Shown here: one piece after another, positions 52,525 through 61,873 of the stretch | How positions within the stretch are numbered: position 1 is the first letter of the stretch | Layout of the letters: every line of letters starts with the position of its first letter | Translations under genes and position numbers: made by a program | The notes under the pieces: generated by a model | What the model saw: the letters and a program-made list of their open reading frames with translations, nothing else | What the model was told of the DNA's origin: nothing | Database searches by the model: none | Assembly: GCA_028280485.1 (NCBI GenBank) | Contig: JANQLS010000063.1 | Location: 1-63,934 of the forward strand | Origin: Planctomycetota bacterium | GTDB lineage: Bacteria; Planctomycetota; UBA8108; JACQVS01 | Direction of reading: 5' to 3' | Length of the DNA stretch: 63,934 nt

Positions 52525-54636
52525 TTACTTAACCGTAATCGGTCCGAACGCCGGCGCTGCCATATCCGCAGAGTCGACCAGGTTACAGATGGGATTGAGA
52601 CCGGCTCCGTACCAAACAGAAGCTCCCTTGGGGATGGGATTCCTCAACTTTAAAATCACCGTGTGATCATGATCCTTACTGACAGAAGCATCGTAGATGA
52701 GATTCAATGGCTTACCATCGGCATTGAGGATACTGAATCCAGCGATGTTGCCACTGGGTGAGAGTTTACCGTTCACTTCATTAAACTTAACATGAACGCT
52801 CACTCGGTTACTCCCGAGAGAAACGCTCTGAAGTTGTGGCCCTAATTTTAAATCTTTTTCTCCGAAGAGCTTTTTACGAGCAACATGAGCAAGCCTCTTA
52901 CCCGCTCGCTTGAGTCCTTGAGTTCCCACATGAATGAGATCATCGAGTTGAAGATCCATCACCGAGATAACTGCGGTATTCGGAATGCTTCCCGCTAAGG
53001 TACGTTGCTCTTCTTGAACTTTCTTCCAAGCCATCACATCTCGGCCTTGGATGACGAAACGTCCAATTTGAACATAGTAGAAAGGCAATTTAGGCTGATT
53101 GAAATCTTTACGAAATGCCTTGATCAAACCTTGGAATCGTTCTCTGTATAAAGGTGCTGCACCTGAGTTCGCATCGGATTCACCTTGGTACCAAAGAACA
53201 CCCTTGACGTTTCCGCCAGCACGCTTGGCTTGCTTGAGCATCGAACCGTAGAGGGAGGCGCCTCCCTGATCTTTCTTTGCAGGATCCCACTGGGTCATCG
53301 AAGTACCACCGTGAGCTGCGGAAATTAAACCAACGGGCACTCCCGTTTGCTTCACCATTTCTTTTGCGAAAGCCAAACCTAAGCCTGTGCCTTTAGTACG
53401 CCGTTGTCTCTCTTGAGCTCTTCGTTTCCGACGTCCTTCTTCGTCTAAACCCTTCATACGCCCTCTAAGATGAACAGGATCACGAGAGTCAATCAACCAA
53501 TGAAGAGGTTCCGTAGCTAATTCCCAGCGATGAGCCATCGTGAAGTTATGAACTAGAGGATGAGGTTCTTCGACATCGATGAGGTCCCCCACACCTTGCA
53601 TGTTCGATTGACCGGCGAGAATCCAAATGTCACCTACGAGTAGATTGGCGACATCGGTAATCTCTGCAATATTACCCAGTGAATCTAATCGACGGACTTC
53701 AACGGTGTATTCTCCACCAGCGGGAACTCCCGAAATTTTGGCTTCAAATTTACCGGCCGCGGCTTTACCGACGGTCTTCCAATCGAATCCAGGAACGGTT
53801 CGACGCCCTTTCAAGATTCTCGCCTGAATAGGGCCGTTACCGGCAGCAAGGCCTTTGAAACTGAGATCGGCTTTGTTGTATTTACCTCGCTGATAAACAC
53901 GGTAAGGTTCCAATCCTTCAGTAACTAAAAGCGTTCTTCCTGATGGTCGAACGGTAAAATCGATGACTAATACATCATCCAAGGTCGGCCCAACTAACTT
54001 CACAAATTCTTTGTGAGCAGGATGGGGAAGATAATCGTCTCTAGCATCGGCATTGATGAAAGTCACTTGAAATGCGTGAGTGAATCCGTTGGCCTTCGAT
54101 ACGTCTGGGAAATTATTTGTTCCGGCTGAGTAAGCGAGCAGACCAGGGATCTTTTTATCTAAGCTTCCGAAAGCATCCACGATCTTCTGCACATCTGAAC
54201 CTTCTTTAAATTTAAAGAAGACGAGGTGATGCACTCTTCCCGGAGCCATCGGCTTTCCCACTTTATCCAGATCGAAATCGAAGACATGAACCTTTTCGAT
54301 AATCGGTAAAGCGATTTTTAAAAAATCTTGGTGAGCTTCGTGGGGTAAGTAAGCATCTCGAGCGGCGGCATCTTTAAAAGTCACCATCCACGCATGCGTG
54401 AATCCCTTTTGTAGACCTTCAGGACTGTTGTCGGTCCCCCATTGAAAACCAACAATACCGGGGATTTTCTCCGGTAACTCTTCAAAGCCCCTTAGAACGG
54501 CTTCGATTTGTTGGGGCTTAGCGTTATCAGTGAATTTAAAGAATACGATGTGCTGAACGGGCTTGGCGAAAACGGCGCCGGCGAAAAACACACCAAAGAA
54601 TAATGACAAACAGGAAACTCGGGAAAAATGACGCAC
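52525..54636 (-). CDS. Secreted Dabb-Dabb-SGNH (sialate O-acetylesterase-like) fusion
   Basis: The protein is about 703 aa with a signal peptide (1-22, ending AVFA). Two ferredoxin-like Dabb domains come first: VQHIVFFKFTDNA (about 26-120) and VHHLVFFKFKEGS (about 128-225). Next is a linker or Ig-like region, then a sialate O-acetylesterase/SGNH domain (about 330-610) with the nucleophile in LAGQSNMQGVGD (about 343), LISAAHGG, and LWYQGESDANSG, and then a small C-terminal beta domain. The enzyme should deacetylate sugars outside the cytoplasm; the role of Dabb domains there is unknown. GTG 54636 has GGAGG seven bases upstream and is preferred to TTG 54642. Confidence 0.83.
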   Translation of the reverse strand: MRHFSRVSCLSLFFGVFFAGAVFAKPVQHIVFFKFTDNAKPQQIEAVLRGFEELPEKIPGIVGFQWGTDNSPEGLQKGFTHAWMVTFKDAAARDAYLPHEAHQDFLKIALPIIEKVHVFDFDLDKVGKPMAPGRVHHLVFFKFKEGSDVQKIVDAFGSLDKKIPGLLAYSAGTNNFPDVSKANGFTHAFQVTFINADARDDYLPHPAHKEFVKLVGPTLDDVLVIDFTVRPSGRTLLVTEGLEPYRVYQRGKYNKADLSFKGLAAGNGPIQARILKGRRTVPGFDWKTVGKAAAGKFEAKISGVPAGGEYTVEVRRLDSLGNIAEITDVANLLVGDIWILAGQSNMQGVGDLIDVEEPHPLVHNFTMAHRWELATEPLHWLIDSRDPVHLRGRMKGLDEEGRRKRRAQERQRRTKGTGLGLAFAKEMVKQTGVPVGLISAAHGGTSMTQWDPAKKDQGGASLYGSMLKQAKRAGGNVKGVLWYQGESDANSGAAPLYRERFQGLIKAFRKDFNQPKLPFYYVQIGRFVIQGRDVMAWKKVQEEQRTLAGSIPNTAVISVMDLQLDDLIHVGTQGLKRAGKRLAHVARKKLFGEKDLKLGPQLQSVSLGSNRVSVHVKFNEVNGKLSPSGNIAGFSILNADGKPLNLIYDASVSKDHDHTVILKLRNPIPKGASVWYGAGLNPICNLVDSADMAAPAFGPITVK

Positions 54637-54884
54637 CTTCAAACCTCCAACCGGTCTATGAGGAATTGTGACAGGGAGACTACAGAGAATAGAACTAAGG
54701 GGAATAGATCTATGGATGGTCTCGTTCGAATACTTCTAAGTAGAAGATGAGACTAAATTACCTCACTTCGGTTCAAGAAAAAACCGAAGAATGAGATGAT
54801 GAGACTTCGGATTTCATGAGATGATGTTCCTAAATTTGAAAAAGTGCACAGAAGAAGAGAATATTAATAGGAGAGCTTAAATTG

Positions 54885-56891
54885 ATGAGCCATCCTTCAA
54901 AAACTTCAAGTCGAGGCGAAATCCTCTGGTCCCCCAGTCAAGAACGGAAGCAGCAGTCCCACCTCCATGCGTTTCTGAATCAATTAAATGAATCACAACA
55001 GCTCAAATTCGATTCTTACGAGGCACTCCACCAGTGGTCGGTGACGGAGCCTCAGCTCTTTTGGCCTGAAGTGGCACAATATTGTGGTTTAAAACTGATC
55101 GGCGATCCAAGCGTCGTTTTATCTGAGTTCGTCATGCCCGGCGCGCGTTGGTTCCCCGACGCTCAATTGAGTTTCACTCAACATCTCTTGGACCCCTCTT
55201 CAAAAGTTGAGGCCGAAACCCCAGCTATCATCTTTGAAGGCGAGCAAAAAGAATTTTCCAGAACTCTATCCTTCAGCGAACTCTACCAGCAAGTAGCCTT
55301 AGCGGCAGCAGGGCTCAAAAAGTTAGGAGTTCAAGAAGGAGACCGCGTCGCAGCCTGGACCCCGAATGTTCCCGAAGCCGTCATCGCGATGCTCGCAACC
55401 GCCTCGCTTGGTGCTATTTGGTCATCCTGTTCACCAGACTTCGGGCCTCAAGGGGTTTTAGATCGCTTCGGACAAATTGAACCCAAAGTACTCTTCGCAG
55501 CCGATGGTTATTCCTACAACGGAAAGATTCATGGATCGGAATCGCGGCTTCAAAATATAATCGATTCCATTCCATCGATCGAAGAGGTCATCATCTACCC
55601 TTACACAGGACCGAAAATTGAAACACTTCCTCAAAATTGGCACACCTGGGAAACATTCACGACTATCGATCCTTTAGAGAAAGAAGAACTCTTTAAACCC
55701 TACCCGTTCAATCAACCGCTTTTTATTCTCTACACTTCCGGTACAACTGGGAAGCCCAAGTGCCTTGTACATTCAGCGGGAGGAACTTTACTCAAACACT
55801 TTCAAGAACACCAACTGCAAGTCGATGTGCAATCTAAAGACCGACTCTTTTACTTCACCACTTGCGGCTGGATGATGTGGAACTGGCTAGTAACCGGTTT
55901 AGCGAGTGGAGCTACCATCGTTCTCTACGACGGTGCTCCGACCTACCCTAAATTAGACCGACTTTTCGAACTCGCCGACCAACATAAGATTTCTATTTTC
56001 GGGACCAGCCCTCGATTCCTTTCGGTGATTGAAAAGAACCATCTCAATCCCAAAAAGGATCACGACCTAAGTTCCCTTAAAACAATGTTGAGTACGGGCG
56101 CTCCTCTTCACGCCCCTCAATTTAGATTTGTCTATGAATCAATTCACGAAGATATTCAACTCAGCTCCATTTCAGGGGGAACCGATCTCATCGGCTGTTT
56201 CGTGGCAGGATCGCCGTTTCACGACGTGAGGGCCGGCGAAATTCCCTGTCGAGTGTTGGGAATGGACGTACTCAGCTTCAACGAAAATGGCGAGCCCCAA
56301 GTCAACTCCAAAGGCGAGCTGGTCTGTAAAAGCCCCTTTCCTTCAGTGCCCCTTTGTTTTTTTGGGGATTCAGATGGATCGAAGTTTCAGGCAGCATACT
56401 TCGAAAAATACCCTGGGTACTGGCATCACGGTGATTTTATCGAGATCACGGATGAGGGTTCTGTCGTCATTTACGGGCGGAGCGATGCGACTTTAAATCC
56501 TTCTGGAGTTCGAATTGGAACGGCTGAGATCTACCGTGTCGTCGAAGAATTCGATATCATCGAAGATGCTCTCGCCGTAGGCATCGTCGAACAAAGTAAG
56601 AAGGATTCTTCAACCTCTCAAGATGGTGATGTGATCATCTTGCTCTATGTTGTTCTCAAAGACTCTCAAGTCTTAAACGAAGAGTTTGTAACCTCGGTGA
56701 AAGCAAAAATTCGTGAAGCTCTGACTCCTCGACACGTGCCTCACGAGATCCATCAAATCACTGAAGTCCCAAGGACCATCAGCGGGAAGCCCGTTGAAAT
56801 TGCGGTAGCAAAAATTCTCCAAGGACAAGAACCCGGTAATCGCGAAGCCCTCGCGAATCCGGAGAGCCTCGACCAGTTTAAAGCCAGGTAA
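54885..56891 (+). CDS. Acetoacetyl-CoA synthetase (acetoacetate-CoA ligase)
   Basis: The protein is 668 aa, an adenylate-forming enzyme. The ATP loop YTSGTTGKPKCLVH is at about 283-296, the YGRSDATLNPSGVRIGTAEIY hinge (given in parts: YGRSDATLNPSG, VRIGTAEIY) is present, and the catalytic Lys lies in TISGKPVE near 636. The N-terminal 100 residues (ARWFPDAQLSFTQHLL) and TCGWMMWNW match acetoacetate-CoA ligases better than acetyl-CoA synthetases. It activates acetoacetate with ATP and CoA. GGAGAG lies upstream of TTG 54882/ATG 54885. Its stop is four bases before the next gene, so they are co-transcribed. Confidence 0.88.
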   Translation: MSHPSKTSSRGEILWSPSQERKQQSHLHAFLNQLNESQQLKFDSYEALHQWSVTEPQLFWPEVAQYCGLKLIGDPSVVLSEFVMPGARWFPDAQLSFTQHLLDPSSKVEAETPAIIFEGEQKEFSRTLSFSELYQQVALAAAGLKKLGVQEGDRVAAWTPNVPEAVIAMLATASLGAIWSSCSPDFGPQGVLDRFGQIEPKVLFAADGYSYNGKIHGSESRLQNIIDSIPSIEEVIIYPYTGPKIETLPQNWHTWETFTTIDPLEKEELFKPYPFNQPLFILYTSGTTGKPKCLVHSAGGTLLKHFQEHQLQVDVQSKDRLFYFTTCGWMMWNWLVTGLASGATIVLYDGAPTYPKLDRLFELADQHKISIFGTSPRFLSVIEKNHLNPKKDHDLSSLKTMLSTGAPLHAPQFRFVYESIHEDIQLSSISGGTDLIGCFVAGSPFHDVRAGEIPCRVLGMDVLSFNENGEPQVNSKGELVCKSPFPSVPLCFFGDSDGSKFQAAYFEKYPGYWHHGDFIEITDEGSVVIYGRSDATLNPSGVRIGTAEIYRVVEEFDIIEDALAVGIVEQSKKDSSTSQDGDVIILLYVVLKDSQVLNEEFVTSVKAKIREALTPRHVPHEIHQITEVPRTISGKPVEIAVAKILQGQEPGNREALANPESLDQFKAR

Positions 56892-56895
56892 ACTC

Positions 56896-59800
56896 TTGAA
56901 ACGACATTTCTTCCTCTGTCTCAAAATCTTAGTCCTCTTTTTGAGCATCACTCTGCAGGTGACAAACGCCCAATCCGAGCAAGAAAAAGGGGAAGAGCTC
57001 AAAAACCTGCTTCCAAGAATTAAAGGCTTATCTCCCCAAGAGTCCCTCAAAACATTTAAGCTCGATCCCAAAGTAAAAATAAAGCTTTACGCCAGTGAGC
57101 CTCTCGTCATCGATCCGATCGCAATGGCCTTCGCTCCGGATGGGAGTGCCTTCGTCGTCGAAATGAGGGATTACCCCTTCATCGATGAACCGAACAATTT
57201 AACGCATCACCTCGATGCTAAAAAACAACCTGCGGGACGAATTCGACATCTCATCGATGATGATCGCGACGGTCAAGCGGATCGTTCAATCGTGTTCGCC
57301 GACCAATTAACTTGGCCAACGGGCATCGCTCTTTATCGCGATCAAGTTTTAGTTACCGCTGCCCCCGACTTGATTTCGTTTCGGGATACCGATGGCGATG
57401 GAAAAGCTGACGAAAAGAAAGTTCTTTGGACTGGGTTTGGGCGGAGAAATGTACAAGCTCTTTTAAACGGAATGAAGTGGGGTCCTGACAATTTCTTGTA
57501 CTTAGCGACGGGCTACAATGGGGGCATCATTCACCAGCCAGGAAAGAAAAAAGACTATAGCATCAACGCTCGCGGTAATGATATTCGATTTCACCCTGAG
57601 GGATCGACCTTGGAACTCATTCCCACTGGAGGCCAATACGGCTTGGATGTGAGTTCGATTGGAGAACGGTTCATCTGCTCTAACTCACGCCATCTCAGGC
57701 ACGTCATCATCGATGGTGTCTATTTGAATCGAAGTAAAAACCTATCGCTATCAAGTTCAGTCATCGATATTGGAATCGATGGCGGTGCTGCTCCGGTATT
57801 TCGAACCAGCCAAGCTGAACCCTGGCGGCTCGTTCGCACCCGGTGGAGAGCCAATTCAAAGGATGCATCGCGCTTCCCTAAAACGGAGTTAGTTCCCATC
57901 GGCTACTTCACTTCAGCCACCGGCCTCCACGTCTACGAAGGAAGTGGATTGCCGCCAAAATTCAAAGGGAATGTTTTCATCGGAGATGTGGGCGGCAATC
58001 TCGTTCACCGTAAAGTTCTCTATCCTAACGGCTCAACCTATTCCGCCAAACGTCCCCAAGAGAATGTTAAAAGCGAGTTTTTAACCTCGACGGATAATTG
58101 GTTTCGCCCCGCCTTTATTACTACGGGGCCCGATGATGCACTTTACGTCTGCGACATGTACCGTGAGACCATCGAACACCCCTACTCCATTCCACAGTCG
58201 ATTAAGCAGCATCTCCACTTGACTAGCGGGAACGATCGAGGACGAATTTGGAGGATCGTCAAGGCAACAGTCCAATCCCAGCCGATGACTCCCAATTTAA
58301 AGAAGCTATCGAGTAAGGAACTCACTCAGCAATTGGGCTCCCCCAACTCTTGGTTGAGAGAGACGTCTCTAAGAGAAGTTTTAGAAAGAAAAGATGACTC
58401 GGTCATTCGAGAGCTTCAATCCATCTTTTCAGTTAGCCCTCATTCAACGGAGCGCTACTTCGTTCTTCAGGCTTTAATTGGATTAAAAGGCCTCAACGAA
58501 AGTCTCCTCAACCGTGCCCTTAACGATTCCGATTCCCGTGTCAGCCAACACGCCATTCGAGCGACGGAAAAATTAGAACCCCTCTCCTTCGAAACTAAAA
58601 ATATACTTCTTAAATTGGTCGACAGTCCTAGGCTTAAAACTCAGCTTCAATTGGCCCTATCGGCTGGTGAATGGCCTACTGATTTTAGAATTGAAATGGT
58701 GAAGAGCTTGTCGAGAAAACCTCTAAAAGATCCCTGGATAAAAACAGCGATACTCTCTTCGGTGAGTGGAATTGAAGCCGAGGTCTACCTAAAGCTCTTT
58801 GGGGGACCGGATAAAAACTGGGGTGAATCTATTAAGTTCGCCGAACCTCTCGCTGAAGCCGTTGCCAATAGCAAAGATCGATCGGCTCTGATCACTTTGG
58901 TAAATGGGCTTAAAACTCATTTGAATCAAGAGTCCCCTAATTCAAAAAAGCTGATCCAATCCACTCTCAAGGGAACTTCCAAACGGAGTGGAAAATCAGG
59001 TTCCAGTCTTCTCAGTCTTTTAAAAAATCGAGATGCTGAAAGCTTTAAAAAGCTATCCGAAAAATTGAATGGCTTTTACCAAAAAGCTGCTAACGATGCG
59101 AACGAAGACTCCCTAAGCCTCAAGCAGCGCCGAGAGGCTATTCGCTTCCTTGCGAACGGGCCTCAAGAAATCGTATTAGATGCCTTGAAGAGTCTGCTCA
59201 ACGTCAATAAAGACCCGGCTCTTCAATTGGAAGCTCTCCAAGCTTTATCTAAGCGAAGTGAAATAGAAGTGAGTTCCATCATTCTACAACGATTTAGCCA
59301 GATGAGCCCAGGCTTAAAACGAGAGGCTATCGAACTTCTCTTTCGGCGCTTGGATCGTCTTCAAGAATTACTAACATTTATTGAAGAAGAAAAAATCCCC
59401 GCAAGCGACATCGATCCCGATCGAAAACTTCAGCTCTTACGCCATCCGGATAAAAAGATTAAAGAACGATCAAATAAACTCTTCCAACAAACTCAACGCG
59501 ATCGACAAGCTGTCATAAAAAAATACCGATCAGCCCTAACGCTTAAAGGCTCCCCTGAGAAAGGGAAAGCCTTATTCACAAAACACTGTGGAACTTGTCA
59601 TCAGCTCGCCGGGTTGGGAAAAGCCGTCGGGCCCGACTTAGCGACCGTAAAGAATAGAGGAAAGGAAGCCTTACTCACTCAAATTTTAGATCCCAATCGG
59701 GAAGTTCTCCCCACTTATATTAATTACCAAGCGATCACTCGTGATAGCCAGGTGATCAGCGGAATGTTAGTGGCTGAGAGTGCGAATAGTATCACCTTAA

Positions 59801-59952
59801 GAAGAGCGGAGGGGGCTGAAGATACCCTTCTCCGAAAAGATCTCATTAGTCTCGAAAGTCAGGGCAGCTCGCTGATGCCAGAAGGACTCGAAGAATCGAT
59901 TTCCCCTCAAGATCTAGCCGATATTTTAGACTTCATTTTGAATGGCAAATAA
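56896..59952 (+). CDS. Secreted PVC dehydrogenase / HEAT / cytochrome c protein
   Basis: The protein is 1018 aa. It has a signal peptide (1-25, ending TNAQ), a PVC-type dehydrogenase propeller (about 60-440) with DTDGDGKAD loops and VVEMRDYPF, HEAT-like repeats (about 460-850), and a c-type cytochrome domain with haem site CGTCH (898-902) and the SLMPEG motif near 993. It is a smaller relative of the protein at 172-4548, lacking the ThuA part and the last domain. It should oxidise a substrate at the envelope and pass electrons to its haem. The start is TTG 56896 with AGG seven bases upstream, four bases after the acetoacetyl-CoA synthetase stop. The link to acetoacetate metabolism is unexplained. 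Confidence 0.88.
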   Translation: MKRHFFLCLKILVLFLSITLQVTNAQSEQEKGEELKNLLPRIKGLSPQESLKTFKLDPKVKIKLYASEPLVIDPIAMAFAPDGSAFVVEMRDYPFIDEPNNLTHHLDAKKQPAGRIRHLIDDDRDGQADRSIVFADQLTWPTGIALYRDQVLVTAAPDLISFRDTDGDGKADEKKVLWTGFGRRNVQALLNGMKWGPDNFLYLATGYNGGIIHQPGKKKDYSINARGNDIRFHPEGSTLELIPTGGQYGLDVSSIGERFICSNSRHLRHVIIDGVYLNRSKNLSLSSSVIDIGIDGGAAPVFRTSQAEPWRLVRTRWRANSKDASRFPKTELVPIGYFTSATGLHVYEGSGLPPKFKGNVFIGDVGGNLVHRKVLYPNGSTYSAKRPQENVKSEFLTSTDNWFRPAFITTGPDDALYVCDMYRETIEHPYSIPQSIKQHLHLTSGNDRGRIWRIVKATVQSQPMTPNLKKLSSKELTQQLGSPNSWLRETSLREVLERKDDSVIRELQSIFSVSPHSTERYFVLQALIGLKGLNESLLNRALNDSDSRVSQHAIRATEKLEPLSFETKNILLKLVDSPRLKTQLQLALSAGEWPTDFRIEMVKSLSRKPLKDPWIKTAILSSVSGIEAEVYLKLFGGPDKNWGESIKFAEPLAEAVANSKDRSALITLVNGLKTHLNQESPNSKKLIQSTLKGTSKRSGKSGSSLLSLLKNRDAESFKKLSEKLNGFYQKAANDANEDSLSLKQRREAIRFLANGPQEIVLDALKSLLNVNKDPALQLEALQALSKRSEIEVSSIILQRFSQMSPGLKREAIELLFRRLDRLQELLTFIEEEKIPASDIDPDRKLQLLRHPDKKIKERSNKLFQQTQRDRQAVIKKYRSALTLKGSPEKGKALFTKHCGTCHQLAGLGKAVGPDLATVKNRGKEALLTQILDPNREVLPTYINYQAITRDSQVISGMLVAESANSITLRRAEGAEDTLLRKDLISLESQGSSLMPEGLEESISPQDLADILDFILNGK

Positions 59953-60132
59953 ATTTCCCAACTCACAACAGATTTAAAATTCACCCCTCGATTCTCTGAA
60001 ATCTTCCCCCTTGTCGTACGACTCAATCCCTATAAACTAAATCCTTTTGAAAGCGAATCCAATCTCTCGGTTTTAATCAAAAGGTCTATATCGACATTTA
60101 TGAAACCAATTTACAAAAGGTGGATTCTATAC

Positions 60133-61278
60133 ATGAAAAAATCCACTTTAACGTTCCTCATTTTTAGCTTTCTCGGAGCCGCCGGTCTCTCATTAGCCTT
60201 ACTGATTTTCAGTGTTACCTGGATAGGTAGATTCGGTGGTGCGGGCTTTTTATTTCTATCCATCTGCTTGATGATCTGTAGTCGTTACGGCTTGCCATGG
60301 CGATTCTCCTCTGGTCGGGGAAAGATTATTTGGGCGAGCTCTTTTACGTTTGGCCTACTCCTACTTTTACCGTTAGTGATAGCCAGGGATTCCGGAGTGA
60401 GTCAATGCGACAATCTACAAGTTCAACATATCTTCATGAATCCCAAGAAGAAATTTCCGAAGTGGGCCTTGGGAAACTTAATCCCGGAAGAAGATCAAGT
60501 TTCATTAGGAATTGAATTAGCTTGTTGGGTGTTACCCGAATTTGACAGGAACAAAGCCAAGAGAGTCAAAGATCTCACCATTCCGTTATATCAACAGCTC
60601 GAAACAGATCCCTGCTTTAAGGATCTTGGGTCGGTCATGAATTTCGCCTACGCGGAGTTGAGTCTCCGTTCTCCCGACCGCGAACATTATGTTGCTCTTC
60701 TTCCTTCGACTAAGAAGCCTAAAGCTTCCATCTTATTCTTACACGGTTCGGGAGGAAACTTTTCGTGTTATTGGTACGCATTAGCTCCACTGGCAAAAGA
60801 AAAAAATATTGCCGTCTTCTTCCCGAGCTTCGGATTCGGAAATTGGGATCGAAGATTGAGCGAAGAAGTGATCACCAAAACTCGTAAAGACATCATCGAA
60901 CGATTCAACGTCGACCCCAAGTCACTTTACCTTGCAGCTCTTTCCAATGGAGGCCCTGGCGCAGTTCGAACCATCGCAAAAAATCCCGCAAATTTTCAGG
61001 GATTGATTCTTCTTTCAGCCGTCCCCCGATTGAAATGGGTAGAGGAAGGCAACACGGTAGATGCTTGGAAAGATTTACCTATCTACTTCACACACGGTGC
61101 TGACGACTTAAGAGTTCCGATCAAGCCCAGTAAGGATCAAATGGATAAGCTTAAAGAATCGGGAGCTCGCATTTCGAGTCATATCGAACTCGATGAAGAT
61201 CATTTTCTGCTCTTCTCAAAACGGGCCCAGTTGTTAGCATCGATTTCTGATTGGATCGATGCGTCGAAGAAAGAATGA
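60133..61278 (+). CDS. Membrane-anchored alpha/beta hydrolase
   Basis: The protein is 381 aa. Two or three N-terminal membrane helices (about 5-25, 30-50 and 68-85) precede an alpha/beta hydrolase domain (about 150-378). The oxyanion turn LFLHGSGGNF, the nucleophile Ser in ALSNGGPGA, Asp in HGADDLRVP and His in DEDHFLL form the expected order. The active domain is probably on the outer face of the membrane. The substrate is unknown. ATG 60133 has AGGTGG nine bases upstream; ATG 60100 would add 11 residues. A REP element follows the stop codon directly. Confidence 0.8.
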   Translation: MKKSTLTFLIFSFLGAAGLSLALLIFSVTWIGRFGGAGFLFLSICLMICSRYGLPWRFSSGRGKIIWASSFTFGLLLLLPLVIARDSGVSQCDNLQVQHIFMNPKKKFPKWALGNLIPEEDQVSLGIELACWVLPEFDRNKAKRVKDLTIPLYQQLETDPCFKDLGSVMNFAYAELSLRSPDREHYVALLPSTKKPKASILFLHGSGGNFSCYWYALAPLAKEKNIAVFFPSFGFGNWDRRLSEEVITKTRKDIIERFNVDPKSLYLAALSNGGPGAVRTIAKNPANFQGLILLSAVPRLKWVEEGNTVDAWKDLPIYFTHGADDLRVPIKPSKDQMDKLKESGARISSHIELDEDHFLLFSKRAQLLASISDWIDASKKE

Positions 61279-61304
61279 GGTAGTAGGCACACGCTGTGTG
61301 CCGT
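61279..61304 (+). repeat. GTAG-headed REP element at a stop codon
   Basis: GGTAGTAGG + GGCACAC-GCT-GTGTGCC + GT, beginning the base after the TGA stop of the membrane hydrolase gene. Same subfamily as 134, 6824, 7073, 48847 and 49316. Confidence 0.8.
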
Positions 61305-61457
61305 GCGAAGCCAAGTCATTTTATTGATATGGGTACGTCTTAATAAAAATAATCGCTTGCTGGAGTCAATTGATCTATAGGACCAACCAAGCGAATGCCA
61401 CGTGCAAAGACGCCAGGGAAGTATTTTGCAATCCATTAGCAATCCATTAGCAATCCA

Positions 61458-61601
61458 TTAATTAGCCCGGAGCGTAAGCGACGGGAAGCGTCATCGTAGT
61501 AAACTCAGATTTAACAAGTTCTTCTGAATTACTAAAACATTGAGTCTCCACCCACAAATCACATTAGCAATGTCCCGTCGCTTACGCTCCGGGCTAGCTA
61601 A
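61458..61601. repeat. Inverted pair of a 'CTAGCCCG' variant
   Basis: Arms 61458-61485 (TTAATTAGCCCGGAGCG then TAAGCGACGGG) and 61574-61601 (inverted). The terminal bases are CCCG/CGGG where other copies have CCC/GGG, a paired change. Between the arms lie 88 bp without a gene. The short direct repeat CAATCCATTAG occurs three times just before (61429-61461). Confidence 0.75.
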
Positions 61602-61680
61602 CGGGATTTCGCTAAAAACTCACAACCTCAGACCGGGACGAGTACTATAGCTACCCTTAGAAAACCATCCCCCCTTTAGA

Positions 61681-61873
61681 GAGTGCGCAAGCCAAAGGCT
61701 TGCTTGCACGATGGAGCGGCCGATAGCCGCGACCATTATTACTGCGGAGTGAGTGAGCGCAGCGAACCTTCACGATGGAGCGCCCCATAGCGACGACCAT
61801 TATTACTGTGGAGTGCGCAAGCCAAAGGCTTGCTTGCACGATGGAGTCGCCGATAGCGACGACCATTATTACT
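61681..61873 (+). repeat. Three-unit tandem array of double hairpins
   Basis: Three units of 64-65 bp (61681-61745, 61746-61809, 61810-61873) each hold two hairpins: GCAAGCC-AAA-GGCTTGC, and a second following GATG. The second is GCGGC-CGATA-GCCGC in unit 1 and GTCGC-CGATA-GCGAC in unit 3: both arms changed together. Unit 2 is degenerate. Each ends ACCATTATTACT. The array runs into the stop codon of the YchJ gene. It is not a CRISPR array, as there are no spacers. Confidence 0.85.

Noticed and set aside
61681..61873. Possible CRISPR array
   Set aside because: The units are contiguous with no unique spacers, there are only three, and no cas gene is present.
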